DNA of 64,000 nt from Streptomyces sp. NBC_01775 (lineage in GTDB: Bacteria > Actinomycetota > Actinomycetes > Streptomycetales > Streptomycetaceae), in the NCBI RefSeq assembly GCF_035917675.1, contig NZ_CP109104.1, forward strand, positions 8,556,001 through 8,620,000, given 5' to 3'. Under the pieces are notes generated by a model. It saw nothing but the letters and a program-made list of their open reading frames with translations, had not been told where the DNA came from and did no database searches. Within the stretch, counting starts at the first letter, position 1; every line of letters begins with the position of its first letter. This document shows positions 62,818-64,000 of the stretch, in pieces. A program made the position numbers and the translations under genes.

Positions 62818-64000
62818 ATGCGCTTTCGCGGGAAGTCCATCCGCCGGAAGATCGTGGTGCTGCTGCTGGTGCCTCTGGTGTCGTTGGTGTCCATCTGGGG
62901 TTTCGCCACCTACATCACCGCCAGTGAGGCCAACGGTCTCCTCCAGCAGGACGAGATCACCCGCGAGATCGGCAACCCCACCGAGGGAGCCGTCAAGGCG
63001 CTTCAGCGGGAACGCCGCCAGATCCTCGTCCACCTGGCCGACCCGCGCCGCACCGACAGCCTGACCGCCCTGCGCAAGTTCCAGCGCGAGACGGATCGCA
63101 AGGTCTCCACCGTCCGGGGCAACGCCGCGCAGGGTGGTCTGCGCTCCGACCTCGACGCCGACGCCGACGCCCGCCTCGACGACCTCCTGGACGCGCTCGA
63201 CGGCCTGGGCAAGCTGCGCTCGAAGGTCGAGCACAACACCATCACCAGGGGCGGCGCCTTCCAGGCCTACAACGAACTCGTCGCCCCCGCCTACGCCGTC
63301 CTGGACTCGCTCAACGGTGTGGACGACGCCGATCTGGAAAAGCAGGGCCGCGCGCTGGTCGGCGTCACCCGCGCCCGCGAGTACCTCTCGCGCGAGGACG
63401 CGCTGATGGCCGCCGCCTACGTCGCGGGCCAGTTCACCCGGGGCGACCAGCGGGCGCTGTCCGACCGGGTGGCCGAGCGCAACATCGTCTACCAGGCCAG
63501 CCTCTCCTCGCTGCCCGCGGAGGACCGGCAGATCTTCGAGAACTACTGGGACGGCACCGACGGCCGCACCCTGCGCAGTTACGAGGACGCTGTCATCGCC
63601 GCCGGACCGCGTAGCTCCACGGGCCCGGTCGGCTCCCAGCGCTGGAACTCGGCCATGGGCACCGTATTGGACGACCTGGACCGGATGGACCAGAAGGCCC
63701 GGGACCGGTACGAGGAGCGCATCGCGCCGGTCGCCACCCGGGTGCTCATCCAGGCTGCCGCCGCCGGAGTCCTCGGCTTCCTCGCCGTCCTGGCCTCGCT
63801 CGTCATCTCCTTCCGCGTCGGACGCGGACTGGTGCGCGATCTGAACATCCTGCGCAAGGAGGCCAACGAGTCGGCCGGGGTGCGCCTCCCCAGCGTGATG
63901 CGCCGCCTCGCCTCCGGCGAGCATGTCGACGTCGAGACCGAATCGCCCCGCCTGGACTACCCGCCGGACGAGATGGGCCAGGTCGGCCAGGCGCTCAACA
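62818..64000 (+). CDS. Nitrate/nitrite-sensing (NIT) receptor, probable conservon sensor histidine kinase (partial)
   Basis: The first 394 residues of a membrane sensor that continues beyond the window. RKIVVLLLVPLVSLVSIWGF is the first membrane segment; residues ~45-290 form an extracytoplasmic helical NIT domain (ERRQILVHLADPRR near the start). AAAAGVLGFLAVLASLVISF is the second segment, and a HAMP linker begins at FRVGRGLVRDL. In Streptomyces this architecture is usual for CvnA, the sensor kinase of conservons, normally followed by roadblock, DUF742 and small-GTPase genes, which would lie downstream. The ATG at 62818 has GGGGAGG five bases upstream. Confidence 0.85.
   Translation, partial: MRFRGKSIRRKIVVLLLVPLVSLVSIWGFATYITASEANGLLQQDEITREIGNPTEGAVKALQRERRQILVHLADPRRTDSLTALRKFQRETDRKVSTVRGNAAQGGLRSDLDADADARLDDLLDALDGLGKLRSKVEHNTITRGGAFQAYNELVAPAYAVLDSLNGVDDADLEKQGRALVGVTRAREYLSREDALMAAAYVAGQFTRGDQRALSDRVAERNIVYQASLSSLPAEDRQIFENYWDGTDGRTLRSYEDAVIAAGPRSSTGPVGSQRWNSAMGTVLDDLDRMDQKARDRYEERIAPVATRVLIQAAAAGVLGFLAVLASLVISFRVGRGLVRDLNILRKEANESAGVRLPSVMRRLASGEHVDVETESPRLDYPPDEMGQVGQALN

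Overview
The window is high-GC actinobacterial DNA that looks like a Streptomyces chromosome. The evidence is the strong GC3 codon bias, many GTG starts, long antisense shadow reading frames, and marker genes: rbpA with a SigR-type promoter, the sporulation pair smeA-sffA, an Nsd-type regulator, a DUF397 protein, a LAL-type ATPase and a probable conservon sensor kinase. No rRNA, tRNA, CRISPR array or intact transposon was seen. Functions were assigned by reading motifs and from family knowledge, without database searches.

Layout. 1-6717 is core sequence: fxsA end, rbpA, UMF1-type MFS transporter, alpha/beta hydrolase, GDPD, YczE-like membrane protein and divergent MocR regulator. 6718-11792 looks like an insertion between this block and sffA-smeA. 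It holds a small unknown gene, a polyprenyl diphosphate synthase, an MpaB/latex-clearing-type oxygenase (a possible make-then-oxidise isoprenoid module), a TetR with a divergent hydrolase, and a reductase remnant. 11793-13599 is sffA-smeA. 13870-18566 is decayed accessory DNA: 3' ends of a TetR and a FAD monooxygenase, and an integrase-like remnant, among an acyl-CoA dehydrogenase, a VOC protein and an MmyB-type regulator. 18630-21002 encodes a soluble Ser/Thr kinase fused to 42-residue TPRs.

21088-32469 is an acyl-CoA/steroid-like catabolic region: nitronate monooxygenase, two acyl-CoA synthetases, and an operon of crotonase, DUF35/OB protein and two thiolase-fold lipid-transfer proteins. 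Two of its promoters share a CTGAC-N5-[G/A]TCAG operator, which suggests one TetR-type regulon. An amino-acid permease and a hydrolase are embedded in it. 32670-47355 holds regulatory and envelope genes: DUF397, HelD, a truncated LAL ATPase, a conserved acidic protein, a secreted amidase, an APH-like kinase, an Nsd-like regulator, a PAS-PP2C phosphatase and a HEAT-repeat protein. 47565-54387 is a 5-oxoproline/D-glutamate module: a fused oxoprolinase, a D-glutamate cyclase-like protein, an AAHS transporter and a GntR.

The most notable locus is 54527-62236. Three consecutive genes look like a MukF/JetA-type kleisin, a MukE/JetB-type KITE protein and a 1,660-residue MukB/JetC-type SMC ATPase, with no JetD-type nuclease beside them and an Asn where the Walker B glutamate is expected. 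This is a candidate nuclease-less MukBEF/Wadjet-like complex. The window ends inside a nitrate/nitrite-sensing (NIT) receptor. Dispersed hairpin repeats recur in intergenic 3' regions (6779/38429 and 26323/47411).
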